DNA of 64,000 nt, taken from Aquila chrysaetos chrysaetos (taxonomy: Eukaryota > Chordata > Aves > Accipitriformes > Accipitridae). Where the stretch lies: positions 4,871,501 through 4,935,500 of the forward strand of contig NC_044019.1 in NCBI RefSeq assembly GCF_900496995.4, in the 5' to 3' direction. The position numbers were made by a program, and so were the translations under genes. The notes beneath the pieces were generated by a model that did no database searches, was not told the origin of the DNA, and was given only the letters and a program-made list of their open reading frames with translations. This document shows positions 39,997 to 51,580 of the stretch, piece after piece (position 1 is the stretch's first letter; each line of letters begins with the position of its first letter).

Positions 39997-42900
39997 AAGC
40001 CCTGGTGCCGCGATCCCGTCCCCGACGCACTGCCCCACGCGCAGACGGGACGGGCTCGGCTCCCCGCTGTGTTTGGGGTTGTCACAGCCCAGCTGCGGCG
40101 GAACGGGTCGATAACTGGGGAGCACTGGGAGCCAGAGCACAGCCACACGGGAGGACGCCATTAGCTGTCCCCTGTCCCCAGCCGCCGTCCAGGTGTGGGG
40201 CAGGAGGGGAGATGCTGGCAGGCGGTGTCCGTCCCGGCACGGCCGCGGTGAGCTGGCTCTGGCCCGGACCCCGTCGGGGGGGAGGAGGGCGAGAACATCT
40301 GGTCACAGGGAAGAGGGACAGTCCGGGGAAATGTGCAGAGCTGTTGGAAGAGGCCCTCGCCGCTGAATCTGGGGTGGAGCGAGCCCCGGCATCCCTCCTG
40401 CGCCGCAGCTGCGCCGGGGCTCGGCGGGGAGCGGAGGTGCCGGTGGGCGCGGGGGTCACCGGCCCAGGTAGGGATTTGCTGCTCCCCGGCCTCACCGCTG
40501 CGGCGAGGGGAAACTGAGGCACGGCGGAGCCAGATGATGCAATTTGGGGTCGCGCAAGCCGCCAGCGCCGGGGTCACCACCACCCCCCCCCCATCTCCCA
40601 GGCGCATCCCAGGTGGCTGGAGGAGTATCGGTGCGCGCCTGCGCCAGGATTTATAGCCCGGGGCCTCGCACCCCAGGGGCGAGCAGGGAGGGGAAAGGGA
40701 GGTTGCGGCGAGCGAGCGGTGGCAAGCGAGCGGCAAGCGAGCGGCGAGCTCTCCTCCTCCCCAAAGGCGCTCCCTGCCACCCCCCCGCAGGTGGCTGGAG
40801 CAGAACGGTTGATATGGAGACAGGGAAGCACAGACTGTCTGGGTAAGGTGACATTCGACAGATGCCAGGTTTAGACTCGCTCCAGCCAGTATCCCCCCCC
40901 CCCCCTCCCCACCGCCTGCCTCCGGCCCCCGCGCCCGGGTGGCCTCCCTGCCGGCCAGCCCCCAAGCAAAGGCATGTGCAGGGAGGGCTGGGGAGGTGGG
41001 TGGGCAGGGGGAGCAGGGGAAACCGGGGCACCCTGTGATCTGCTGGTAGGGTTTTTGGCACCCTGTCCCCATCCCGAGGGCAGGTACTGGCACCCTGCTT
41101 GTCCCCTGCCCGGACGCCACGGCGCAAGTGAAGGTGCCACGGCCCCTGTGGGCAGCCCACGGGGCACTTACGTCAGGCACCCACGCTAAATGATGGGGCA
41201 CCCTGCCCCGTGCCAGGCAGGCATGACAGGGAGGGGGCACATCTGGGGGGAGAGACACCCCCCCCCCACCATTGCACGACTTTGCAGAGGGGCTAATTAG
41301 CAGCTGATGCCAAACGAGAAACACCCCAACCTTGGGGTAAGCACAGGCTTCGCATCTCCTGCCCAGGCAGGGTGACACTGGGCACGGCAGCCCCTCGTCC
41401 TCAGGTTCATTAGCCAGGGAGGGGTCCCGGGGTGCTTGACCCCCCCCCCAGGCTGCAGCCCTGTCTCTCTGCACCCCGGCTGGGCCCCTCTCGCCCTCTC
41501 ACCCCGCGGTGCTGGAGATCAAAGTGCCGCTGCCGGCTCGGCGAGCAGGGCCAGGAAGGATTCCTGGCACGCAACGGGCCGAGAGAGCCCCTGCTCCGTG
41601 CTGGGCAGGGAAGGACAGGGCACCGGCATGCCGGGGGGGGGGGCACAGGCACCCCCCCTGCACCCCAGACCAAGAGCTCATGGTCTGCAATGAAGGAAAC
41701 TGGGTGCTTGGGGGGGGGGAGGCAGGAAAAACCACAGCGGGGTGCAGCACTGGGTGGGGGGAGCCCCTGGGGACCCCCCCCCCCAGCACTGCCTTCACCA
41801 TGCCTTCTAGATCCCCGTCCGGTGATGCCGCACCCCCAGATTTGGGGACAAGCATCGCGGGAACTGGGACAGCTCGTGGGGGCCGGCGAGCGGGTCGGCG
41901 GGGGCCACCAGCCCACACAAAGCGCCTCCAGCCACGCTCCCCACGCCCCCCCGCCCCGGGGCTGCTGCTCTCTGACCCCCTGTGCTGGGGAGGCTGGAGC
42001 CTGCTAATGAGCTCAGCCCTTTCTCAGCATCCCCATCCCCGGCGGGGCCCTGGCAGGTGTGGGTCACCGCTCGCCCAGGGATGACCGGGACGCCGCGGCC
42101 TGGAATCGGTGGAAACGGGAGGCACCCGGTGAGGGGGTTGCAAAGCCTTCGGCATCGCCTGGCCGGGCTTCAGCGCTCGCTCAGGGTCTGCTGCCTCCTC
42201 TTCATCCTTCTTCGGTGTGTCCCCCCCCCCCAAAACGCCCCTGACCCAGTTCGCTGCGATGCTCGGCGGAGCCCCAGCCAGGGCATGACATGGCATCTAC
42301 CTGGGGACACCCAGCACCCCAAGATGTGGGGGGGACACGCAGCCCCTCTCCCTCCTGCTCCCTTCACCGCATCTTTCTCCCTCCTCCTCCTCCTCTCTGC
42401 CCTAAAGCAAGACTGATTTCACCGCTCTGCTGAGCTCCAAACTCCACTTCCAGATTTTCAGTGCGACCTTCTGGCTACCTGGATCCGGCACTGCAAGATG
42501 CCCCCTCTGATCTCCCCTCCCCTCCGGCCCCCCAGCATCCCCGGGGGAGCCAGGGCTGGATGCAGTCAGGAGCTGGATGCAGGGGGGAGCCGGGGGTGGC
42601 CAAGGAGGAGGGAGAGGTTGGGCTGCACCTGGATGCAACGCCGGCCTCAGGGGCTCGCAGCCTGCCTGGGGATTTTGGGGTTGTTGTGTTTAACCCAGCC
42701 TGGCTCAGGGAGAAGCAGGAGCGTGGCCAAAGAGCGCCTGCCAAACTCGTTGCATGTGTGGGAGGTGCTGCCATGGCTCCTCGGGCAGCGTTTGCCCTCG
42801 CTGCCTGCACGGCGGGTCCCCCCGAAGGGCCCCCGCTCTCCCGTGACACTGTCCCGCAGGGATGTACCCGTTCTCCGGGTTGCTCCTGGCTCCCTGAGCC

Positions 42901-43689
42901 TGGATCTGGCCCCACGGGAGAGGCAGGGGTCTGCGGGACGCAGCCCCGTCCCCATGCCCTGGCGTCACCGACCCTCGCGTCCCCCCCCCCGGCGCCGCGC
43001 CAGATAACCGGGGAAAAGAAGGGAGGAAAGACGTAAAACCCCCAAAATACACCAACCCCCCCGCCTCTTCGGGCAGGGAGCGGGCAGGAGGGAGAGTGTC
43101 CTGCGGGCACAGGCAGCACCGCGGGGCACCTCCTTCAAAAAAGCAGCAAAAAAATCAAGGCAAAGAGATGGAAAAAGGCCCAAAGTGCCACGTTTCCCCC
43201 CCCAATACCCCCCACCCCGCTGCCCCCTGCCCTCGCTGCTCTCCCCACCAGTTATTTCAAGCCCTCTGCATCCCACCACCACCCCCCCCCCCCCCCACCC
43301 CGCCTCCTCATTCCCTCCCCGGCACCCTGCTCTCCTCCGCTCGCTCTTGCATTCTGGTATTTGGTGTGTTCCTCAGCTGCAGGAAATTCCTGATGCTCTC
43401 CATCATGCAGCCTGTGCTCGCATCCCCCGCCCTGCCGCGGCTTCCCTCCAAAGGACAGCCATGTGCTGGACAGCCAGCACCGCCGCCGCCGGCATCGCTC
43501 CCCTCCCCGTTGGGGATTTGCTTCTCCCTCTTCGCCTTCTCTTTCTCCTTCAGCATTTTTTTTTTTTTTTTAATTTTAAACTCTAACCCTGCAAAACAAG
43601 CCCCCTTTCCTTCCCCGCCGGGGACTGAAGCCGCCCAGCCCCGGCCGTTCCCCTGCCTGCCTTTTCCCTCTTCGTCTTCCTCTCTTCGC

Positions 43690-44020
43690 GAGACCGCTCC
43701 TGATCTTATTTTAATTCGTCTCAGACGGTGTTGGAGTGTTATTTTAAGAGAGAGGATATGCACAGACATTGTGTTTTCTGCTTTTTCCTGGCCCCAAGCC
43801 AGGCTCTCTGGGCTGTCAGCTACCCACTGTGTTGCAGTCACGTGTGGGAAGAGGCAGCCAGAGCCAGCCTCACAACTCCTGGTAGCAACATGGAAATCGA
43901 GTGTGCACTTTCTTCCCTCTGTATGTGTCTGTATTATTAATAGCGTCTCTCTCTGTGAGTTATCCATAATGTATCTTAATACCTGTCCGTCTGTAAATGA
44001 TGTATTACGGTGCGCGCACA
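43690..44020. promoter_or_regulatory. Prominent conserved non-coding element candidate
   Basis: This is the longest AT-balanced, non-repetitive island of the upstream region. It contains GATCTTATTTTAATTCG, GTTATTTTAAGAGAGAGG, GTCACGTGTGG (E-box), TATTATTAATAGCG, TTATCCATAATG and AAATGATGTATTACGG. It lies 2.3 kb 3' of the candidate promoter at 46.4 kb in the sense of AHDC1 transcription. Conservation was not tested. Confidence 0.33.
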
Positions 44021-44973
44021 CAATGGCAGCGGTGCCCGCACCCACGGCTCCGTGTACCACGGCGGCGGGGGGGGGGGGAAGGTGTCACGACGGTGCTGTC
44101 GTCACCCCCGGGGTGCGGCGTGGGGTTGGGTGCCGCGATCCGGTAGCCATGCGTGGCTCCGCTGGGAGCGTGGTGAAATCGGCTTGCGGGGGGTGGCGGG
44201 GTGCTGCAGGGAGGACGGGGCCAGTTGGCACCAGGACGGCGCCGAGAGATCCCCATCACCGGCCGGGATGTGCCGGGGGACACCGATGTCCCACCCCATG
44301 GATGCTGGCTCCTACGAGCTCATGCGGGAACGCGACGTGCCGCTGCACACCTGAGGGACCACGGGGTGAGGCTTGCACACGCGTGTGCGAGGCGAGCACA
44401 CGCGTGCAGGAGGTCGGTGGGCAGCGGGGAAGGCGCAGGCTGGACGGACGCGGCACGGCGCGGCACAGGGCACGGGGCTCGGCTTTGTGGGATGCAAACG
44501 TGGCCCGCGAGGCTCCGGTTTGGCTGGGAGGGCCGGGCTGCCCGGAGCAGTCTGGGGGGGCTCCCAGCCCTGGGGGGCCAAGCAGGGCCTCCCCCCACGG
44601 CCACACGCCTGGGTTTGTGTGCAGCACCCAGCACCCAGGTCCCCATGGTGGGGCCGGCTGGTGCTGCCCCTCTCGAGGCGGCTGGGGTCCCCCATCCCCA
44701 CCGCGTCCTGGGGATGGGGACGTCAGGGCAGGGACGGGACTGGGAAACACCACGGGACTGGGGTCCTGCCAGTGCAACCAGTAAGACTGAACATACAGAC
44801 CATACATTATTGATACATACCGTGCCCACACCCCCCTTATACCCATATAGCGCACATGTCTGTGCAGGAGCGCCTACATATACACATCACACACCCACCC
44901 TTGTGCACCATCTAGACGCACAGATGTGTGCAGATGTTGTCTGAACTTGCCCGTGCACGGTGCTGCCTGCAAT

Positions 44974-45050
44974 ATCCCTGCCCGCAGTACTCCCTGCCCA
45001 CAGTACCCCCTGCCCGCAGTACCCCCTGCCCGCGGTACCCCCTGCCTACC
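44974..45050 (+). repeat. 16-bp tandem repeat, five copies
   Basis: The unit is AGTACCCCCTGCCCGC; the first two copies read AGTACTCCCTGCCCAC and similar. Confidence 0.9.
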
Positions 45051-46327
45051 GCACAACACTGCTGCGCACACCATGCACATCCCCATGAGCCGTGCACCGT
45101 GCACGGGTGCCACAGCGTGCAAGGACATAGGAGCACCCCAAACCCGCGGGGTGCCAAGACGGGCCGGCCCTGCACCCCAGCACGGTGGGAGCAGCGTGGG
45201 TGCCCCGTGGCGAGCACCCAGCCGGCATCCCGGGGCCATGGGGAGCGGGAATCCAGGAAGGCGAACGGGAGCTCGAGGCTTCGCATTTCTGGATTCTGGT
45301 TCCCGTTTCTGCTCCCGGCTGTTTCCATGGAAACTGGCGTCGGACCTGGGAAAATAAGGTTAGGGTTTGCAGAGAAGGCCCTCCGCCATCGCCTGCCCGC
45401 CTCCGTGCCCCCCCCCAGCCCTGCTGCCCCACTGGGGGCAAGCGCCCGGGCACCCCCCTGCTCCCTCGCCCAGCGGCGATGCTCGCGTTCGGGGGCTGAG
45501 CGGCACCGGCACCCTCCGGCACCCTCCGTCCTTCTGCCCGGTGACCCCTGGCAGCCCAGCACGCGCTGGGTAATTTGGAAACCGGCACCGCTGTGTCACT
45601 CCCTGGCACCCTGGTGAGGGACACCGCTGTCCCTGGGTGCGGCCGGTGGTGGGACCCACCGGACCCATGGCCCCTTCCCCGCCATCCCGCTCTCCTCCCC
45701 GGTGCTCCGAACCCGGCACAGCTCAGCCTCGACAGGAACTTTCCGGCGACGTCCATGTGCCCACGACACCCCATCAGCCCCGTGGGGACGGGGGACACCG
45801 GGACGGTCTCCAAAAACCTCGGGTTTTACAAGGACCCAGCATCTGCTGGCGGTGTCACCCTCCCCTTCCCCAGCTCAGGATCCCCAATTGCTCCGGGGAA
45901 GGTGGGGAGTCAGAGGGGGGAGAGAACCAGGACACGACACCTCGGGGGAGCTGTGAAGACTAATGAATGGAGGCTTTTAAAAAGCACTTTGAGTGAGAAG
46001 TGCTGTAGTAGGAACTAATTATTCCTCCCGCCTGCGCGCACACTCGTACGCACACGCGCGCAGACGCGCGTCCCGCTCTCTCCCGGAGTCACGGCTGCAA
46101 AATCACAGCCAACCCCAGCACCCAGCACCACGGCAGCCGCCGCCTCGCCGATCGGCGTCGCCTCAGCCAGCGAAGATTTCCTCCAAGGCTCTGGTTCTCC
46201 TCCTGCCCCCCGTGCTTCTGTCCCCCCCGGCACAGCTGCGCGCCCCCCCTTTTGCTGCCATCGCCCCCCCCCCCCTCCCCCTGGCAAAGCCGGCAGCCCC
46301 GGGCTGTGGGTGCGGGGAGATGCTCAC

Positions 46328-46400
46328 CCTCCTTGTGCTTGGGTTTTTGGGAGGGTTTCCTTTTTTATGAAGAAGCCGCCATTTTACAGCGATGGAAGGC
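46328..46400 (-). other. AHDC1: Candidate alternative first exon (minus strand)
   Basis: The minus strand carries a perfect YY1-type element AAAATGGCGGC at 46375-46385, typical just downstream of CpG-promoter start sites. About 45 bases further on comes a good donor (AAGGAGG then GTGAGCA, exon end 46328). The 5' end is not defined; 46400 is a guess from the YY1 position. Orientation and position fit an untranslated first exon of AHDC1. Confidence 0.4.
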
Positions 46401-46720
46401 CAGGCGGCCGATCCCCGGGGCCGCTCGGGGATGGACGGCACCTGGCGCGGCGGGGTGGGCGGCGGAGCCGGCGCGGCCCCCTCGGCCCCTCGCAGGTGCG
46501 ACCCCGAGCCCCGGCGCAGCCCAGCCGCGCCGGGCCGGCGGGACCGGCCCGTTGCCGGTGCAATTAGGGGCTGGCTTGGAGCGCAGCCCAGCTCCCGGCA
46601 GCGGCCGTGGGCAGCGGGCAGCGGGCAGAAGGCAGATGCAGGGGCTGAGCCCGCTCCCCACGCATCGCCCCGAATCCTCGGCCCCACTAAACCCAGAGGG
46701 TCCCCATGTCGCTGACCCAC
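46400..46720 (-). promoter_or_regulatory. CpG-island promoter candidate upstream of the 46328 donor
   Basis: This block is dense in CpG and GC boxes (GGCGGGG and CCCCGCC types around 46440-46560). It has no TATA box and abuts the YY1 element and splice donor on its left side. It looks like a housekeeping-type promoter firing on the minus strand toward AHDC1. The whole region is GC-rich, so CpG density alone is weak evidence; the combination with YY1 and the donor is what supports it. Confidence 0.35.
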
Positions 46721-49700
46721 AGAACCCAGAGCTTTGGGGCGGCGCTGCCGTTGCTCCCCATCCCTCTCTTCTCCTCGAGCCGGGCCCAGCGTGAGCCCGT
46801 CCCGTCGTCCCAGCTCTGCCCGCTGCACCATTTTGCATTCTGGTGCTGGCCAGCCCCGCTGCCCTCCCACTCCCACCCCCACCCCGGGCTGCGTTTCAGC
46901 TGTTCTTGAAATCTGTCCAGGCTGGATTCATCACAAGAGCCCTCAAGCGGCTGCAAACAAACAGAAAAAAAAGCGAGCGGGAGCGAGCAGAGCGATCGAT
47001 CGGCGCTGGGGGGGGCCTGAGTCCCTTCGGCGACACCGAACCGGCCCCAAATTCACCACTTCGAAAAGAAAAGGGGCTGGGGATGAGGGGCAGGGAGAGG
47101 GGGATGGAGAGTACAACTGCCACCATCCCCTGGGCCGTGCTGGCGAAGCCCCCCGTCACGGTGCCGCGGTGATGGGCGGCAGCGTCGCGGCGACTCTCCC
47201 TTCCCGGTGGAGCTGGGCTCATACCGCTCCGAAACTTCCCTCTTGTGGTTACTGCAGTTAAAAAAGCAAACAGGAGGCTTGGGCGCATTAAGAAAGAAAT
47301 AGGAAATCGCACGGGGCGGATCAGATTGGAGGGTGGGGGCACCCGCGGGGACAGGGTTCGCCCAGCACTGGTGGCACTGGGGCCGGGATGGGTGCGGGGT
47401 CAGGGTGCCCGTCCCCGCGGCTGGGCGAAGGAGCAAGCCCGCAGCCCAGCAGCGCAGAGGGGACGTGGCGGCACGTGAAGGGCAGCCGTGGCCCCGTGGC
47501 CCAGCCCGGGGATGGATGGTAATGGCAGGGGAAGCAAACGCCAACACCCCTCCGGTGGGAATCGCCGCCACCAGAGCCCGAGGGGTCGGGTTGCTGCGCC
47601 TGGGTTTTTAAGAGGGGCTGGATAATTTTTACCACTACTAACAATCCCATCTGTGCCTGACACGCTCCAGCTCCGAGCCTGGCGCTCTGGCAGGGCTCCC
47701 CCACCTCCCTGCCCAGCCGTGCCGATTCGCCTCCCCCCTGCCTCGACCGGTGACGGTTTGGGGCACGGACACGGCCCGTGCACCGTGCCGCTGGCTGGTC
47801 TGCGGCACCGATATGGCGATGTGCTGGGCGTCGGGTGGGAGGGCGGCTGCAAAGGTGCCTTCAAACAGCAGCCTCTCTGCTGGCCGTGCCAAGCCCAGCT
47901 CCTGCGAGCTGATGAGAGGAGATGCACACAGAGATTTACTGCTAATTACCCGCACCGCGGCTGTGCTCGCAGGCCTGGGCAGGATCAGGGCATGGCGGGG
48001 TTGGGGAAGGCACGAGGGGTGGCCGAGCACCGGCCAGGCACGCCGCGCTCCTAGCCCCTCCTGGTGCCACCACTGTACCCACCCACGGCACTCCCGGGGA
48101 CGGTGGGTGACAGCAGGACCCGTGGGGTGGCCGTGACGCGTGCGGCGCCCAGCGGGGACGGGGTGGCGGTGACAGGGGACGCCGCACAGCCGGGGGATGC
48201 CAAGAGATGTCTCCAGGTTGCCCACGTGAGAAGCAGCTAAAGGGTTTTTTTTTTTTTGGTGGTGGTCCCTTGCAGGGGTCTCCCATGGACACGCAAGGGG
48301 CTGCTCAGGGACTGATCCTGCCTCCTGCACCGGGTGCAGGGTGCCACGAGCCGCCCTCCCTGCCCGGGGACGAGGAGCCCGGGATGCGCTGGCACCGGCC
48401 GCCCTCCTCCTTGCTCTGAACAAAGACCTGCTGGAGGATGCTGCTTTTTGGGGAGGAGGTTTGCAGCATCCTGCAACCCATCCACCCCGCAGGACACCCC
48501 CCCCCTCCACCCCATCCAGGCAGGAGCAGAGGGGCGCAGGGCGGGTGCCTGCGGCGCAGGGCTCCTCTCCCTGCAATGTCAACCTGCTGCTCCGCATCCG
48601 CCAAGGCTGCCCTTGGAAAAGCTGTCGGCTGCGCCGGCTGGTTTGCCAAGCCCAGGACAAGCTCTTTAGCTCGACTCTGCCAGAACAGATGCCTGGGTGA
48701 CTGTAATTCTTCCTAGCATGGATGGGGGGGTGGAAAAAAACCCAACCTCATTTAAGCATTGCAGCGGCCGCTTCTCCCAACCCCACCCACCGCAGCATCG
48801 TGGCCCCCGCAGAGGGTCCCCCAAAAGCCGGGGGGCGAAGCGGGGTGGCGGGGGGGGGGGGGAGGCTGGGTGATGCCGGGAGGGGAGGCGATGCACGGTG
48901 GGAGGACGGCGTTGCACGGCACACGCTGGAGCCAAACGCGGCTCCGCTGCCAGCTGGGGAGGAGAGAGCGACCCGCTGCAAGGACAAGTGGGAACCGCAA
49001 GCTCCGCATGCCACCGGTGTCCTTGCAGCCGCTCGCCTGCTTCGTGTCGATGCTCCCCACAAAACAACAATCCCGTTCTCATGGCAATGTCCTCTGCAAA
49101 GAGCACGGTGCGGGGAGGAAAGCGTCGGAGGAGCGGTGCCCGGCACCACGCTCAGGAGGGTCTACGCTCCTTCTCACGCTCTCTGCAAGTTTCTCCATAT
49201 GCCAAAAGTCTCCCTCTGCACCCAAAACCCCCCAAAGCCGCCCGGCCGCAGGGGCAGGAGCTCCCAGCCCTGCCGGCCCTGAAACAGCCATTGCACTGCG
49301 CGGAGGAGGCCAGCAGCATTTCCACACAGATATTTTCTTCCATTGGCTGCAGTTTGGGGCTGCCAAAAACCAAAACAAGAATGGAAACATCCCATTTTTT
49401 TGGCAAAAATTCAACGCAGGGGTTGTTTTTTTTTTGGTTTTGGTTTTTTCTTTTTTTTTTTTTCTCTTGTCTTTGGTTAGGAACGGAAATTCCCTGCCAT
49501 GAAAACATGACGAAACCCCAAACCAAAACACAGCTCGGACCGAAACCTTCACCTGATTCCCCGGGGATCCCGTGTGGGGCAGGTCCCGGGGCTAGGGCTC
49601 ACCCCCCAACACGGCCCCGGGACACGGGACCGAGCCCGGACCCCAACACCGGCACCAGCCATGTGCGAGGCGAGGGGATGTCGTGCTTTGGGGATCTCTC

Positions 49701-51439
49701 CTGTGACCCCAATGTGATTCCCCCCTTGGGATTCCCCACTTCCCAGCCTTGCTCTGCGCCACCCTGCCTCGATGACGGCACGTGGGAGCCAACATCGGGC
49801 CCGGCAAGGCACTAGTTTGCTCATGGGGAAACCAGTCCCTACGCACGGCGCCAGGCAGGGACGGGGCTTGCGGTGCTGGTGGCTCCGACCATGGCGTTTC
49901 GGCAGCGTTTGCTCGCGGTGCTCCCGGGAAGGTGCCGGTGCCTGGCCGCCCTGAGCTCCCTGTGGATCCCGGAGACCTCTGGGCTCCTTTGCAAGAGCAG
50001 CGGCTGGGAATGGCCTCATCCAGCCCACCCCAGGGAGTCTGGATCCGGCCGAGCCCCAGGGTTCGCCCCTGCAGCACCCCCGGCGTTCCCCCCTCCCCAG
50101 CCCTGCTTTCCACCAGATGTTGGGGCCGGAGGATGAAACGGCTCTTCCCACCCCAGTCCCCGCCGCGTCTCTCTCCGGCTCCCATTCCGGAGGCTGGATC
50201 CGGCCACGCAGGCTGAATAAGGCTCTGCCTTTGTCCGGCTCCCCCCGCCGCGCTTCCCCTTATCTAGCCCAGCCGCCTTGCCAAGAGCAGGCAGGAGGAC
50301 GGCGGCAGCGCCGAGCCGGCGAGGGAGAGGCCGTTAACTCTTCTCCTCCTCTGGCTCCAAAGCCCCCAGGGCCATCATCGCCCCTTGCAAAGCACCGCCA
50401 GCGCCTCTCCTCCATCCCTGCTCGCTCCCCAAAACCAGGGGACCCCCCCCCTCATTGCTCAGTGCTGCACCCCAAATCGCCCGGCTTGGCACAGCAGCAC
50501 TCCTTCTGCATCCCCCATCTGCTCCTCTACCCTGGGGAGGGGTCCGAGCATCCCTGGGGGGGTCCGAGCATCCCTGAGGGGCTGCAGCCAACGCAGGGAC
50601 CGGGCAAGGCGGGTGTCCCCGGGGCAGCACGGAGCCCGGCTATCTGTCTGCAGAGCTCTGAGTGCAGCAATTAACCTCGAGAGAGCAGCCGCGGCTCCTG
50701 CCAAGAACCACATTAGGTGTGTGTGGCAGCGTCTAGACATGCGAGAGACCAGAGGCCTTGATCTGGAGGAAGGCGGCTCCATCCCTTCCCCCCCCACCTC
50801 GCCTGCCTCCCCCCCGGGACCCCTTCGCAGGGGTCTGGCCAGTCCCCGGGCTGGAGCATCGAGCACCGAAGGGGATGCGGGGATGGGAGCGGGAGGTTGA
50901 GCTCAGCCCCGCATCCCTCTGCGTGGGTGTGGGTGGAAACAGCTCTGTGCCGGGCTTTTAAACCAGGGCTCCGCTGCTCGGCACGGCATGGCGTGGCACG
51001 GCGTGGCGCGGCACGCTGCAGCTGCACCACCGCGCGCTGCATCCCCACAGATGCTGGACCCCCAGGTCCCCGGCCGTCGGGGGGGAGGAGGAGGAGGAGG
51101 AAGGTGGCTGCAAGCGGTACCCGAGCCATCTGCCAGCCAGGAGATGCAACGAGCATCCCAGGGAGCCAGCAGCAAACCCCCGGATGAGCCCCGGAGTCGG
51201 GGACAGAGCTGGGAAGAGACCCAGCTCGCCGCCTCCCCGTGACCATCCCGGCGAGTGGGAGGGTGTTGACAGCCTGTTCGCCCGGGCAGGTTGGCGCAGG
51301 TGCGGCGGAGCCGGGTGGGCACGGTGGGGGCCGGGCACCCTCCCTGCCGGTGCCCCTCGCGCTCGCGACACCCCCTTGCTCTCGCCTCCCGGGTGCAGCC
51401 ACCCCAGACGGCTGCAGGATGCTCGGGAGAAGAGATTTT

Positions 51440-51580
51440 CCCGACGTTAATTAATTAAAATAAACAGCAAATTAAATACAGCAAAATTAAAATAGCTCCG
51501 GAAATTAATTTTCAACAAAACCCACCTGGAAAGGCTGGATATTTAAAGAATTAATGGAGCCCTCTGAGACCATAAAGAAC
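51440..51580. promoter_or_regulatory. Very AT-rich island with clustered TTAATTAA motifs
   Basis: GTTAATTAATTAAAATAAAC, CAAATTAAATACAGC, AAAATTAAAATAGC, GAAATTAATTTTC and AAAGAATTAATGG crowd into 110 bases. At least five TAAT/ATTA cores suit homeodomain binding. It is a sharp compositional outlier among GC-rich neighbours. Confidence 0.33.

Larger units (their letters stand above)
25258..46327 (-). other. AHDC1: AHDC1 intronic DNA (long first/second intron)
   Basis: I see no exon I can support. Several isolated minus-strand donor-like sites exist (26498, 35693, 41169, 42294) without a convincing acceptor partner. Content: GC-rich unique DNA, C/G runs, the minisatellites, palindrome and AT-rich islands listed separately. 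No recognisable transposon or protein homology was found. Confidence 0.45.

Noticed and set aside
41160..41180. Minus-strand donor GACGTAAGTG as an AHDC1 exon end
   Set aside because: No acceptor of reasonable strength lies within exon distance upstream and no start-site motif is present. Similar isolated donors at 26498, 35693 and 42294 were set aside for the same reason.
43096..44784. A 562-codon plus-strand frame
   Set aside because: It runs through poly-C and poly-T tracts and an enhancer-like island and has no domain; it begins in a homopolymer-rich stretch.
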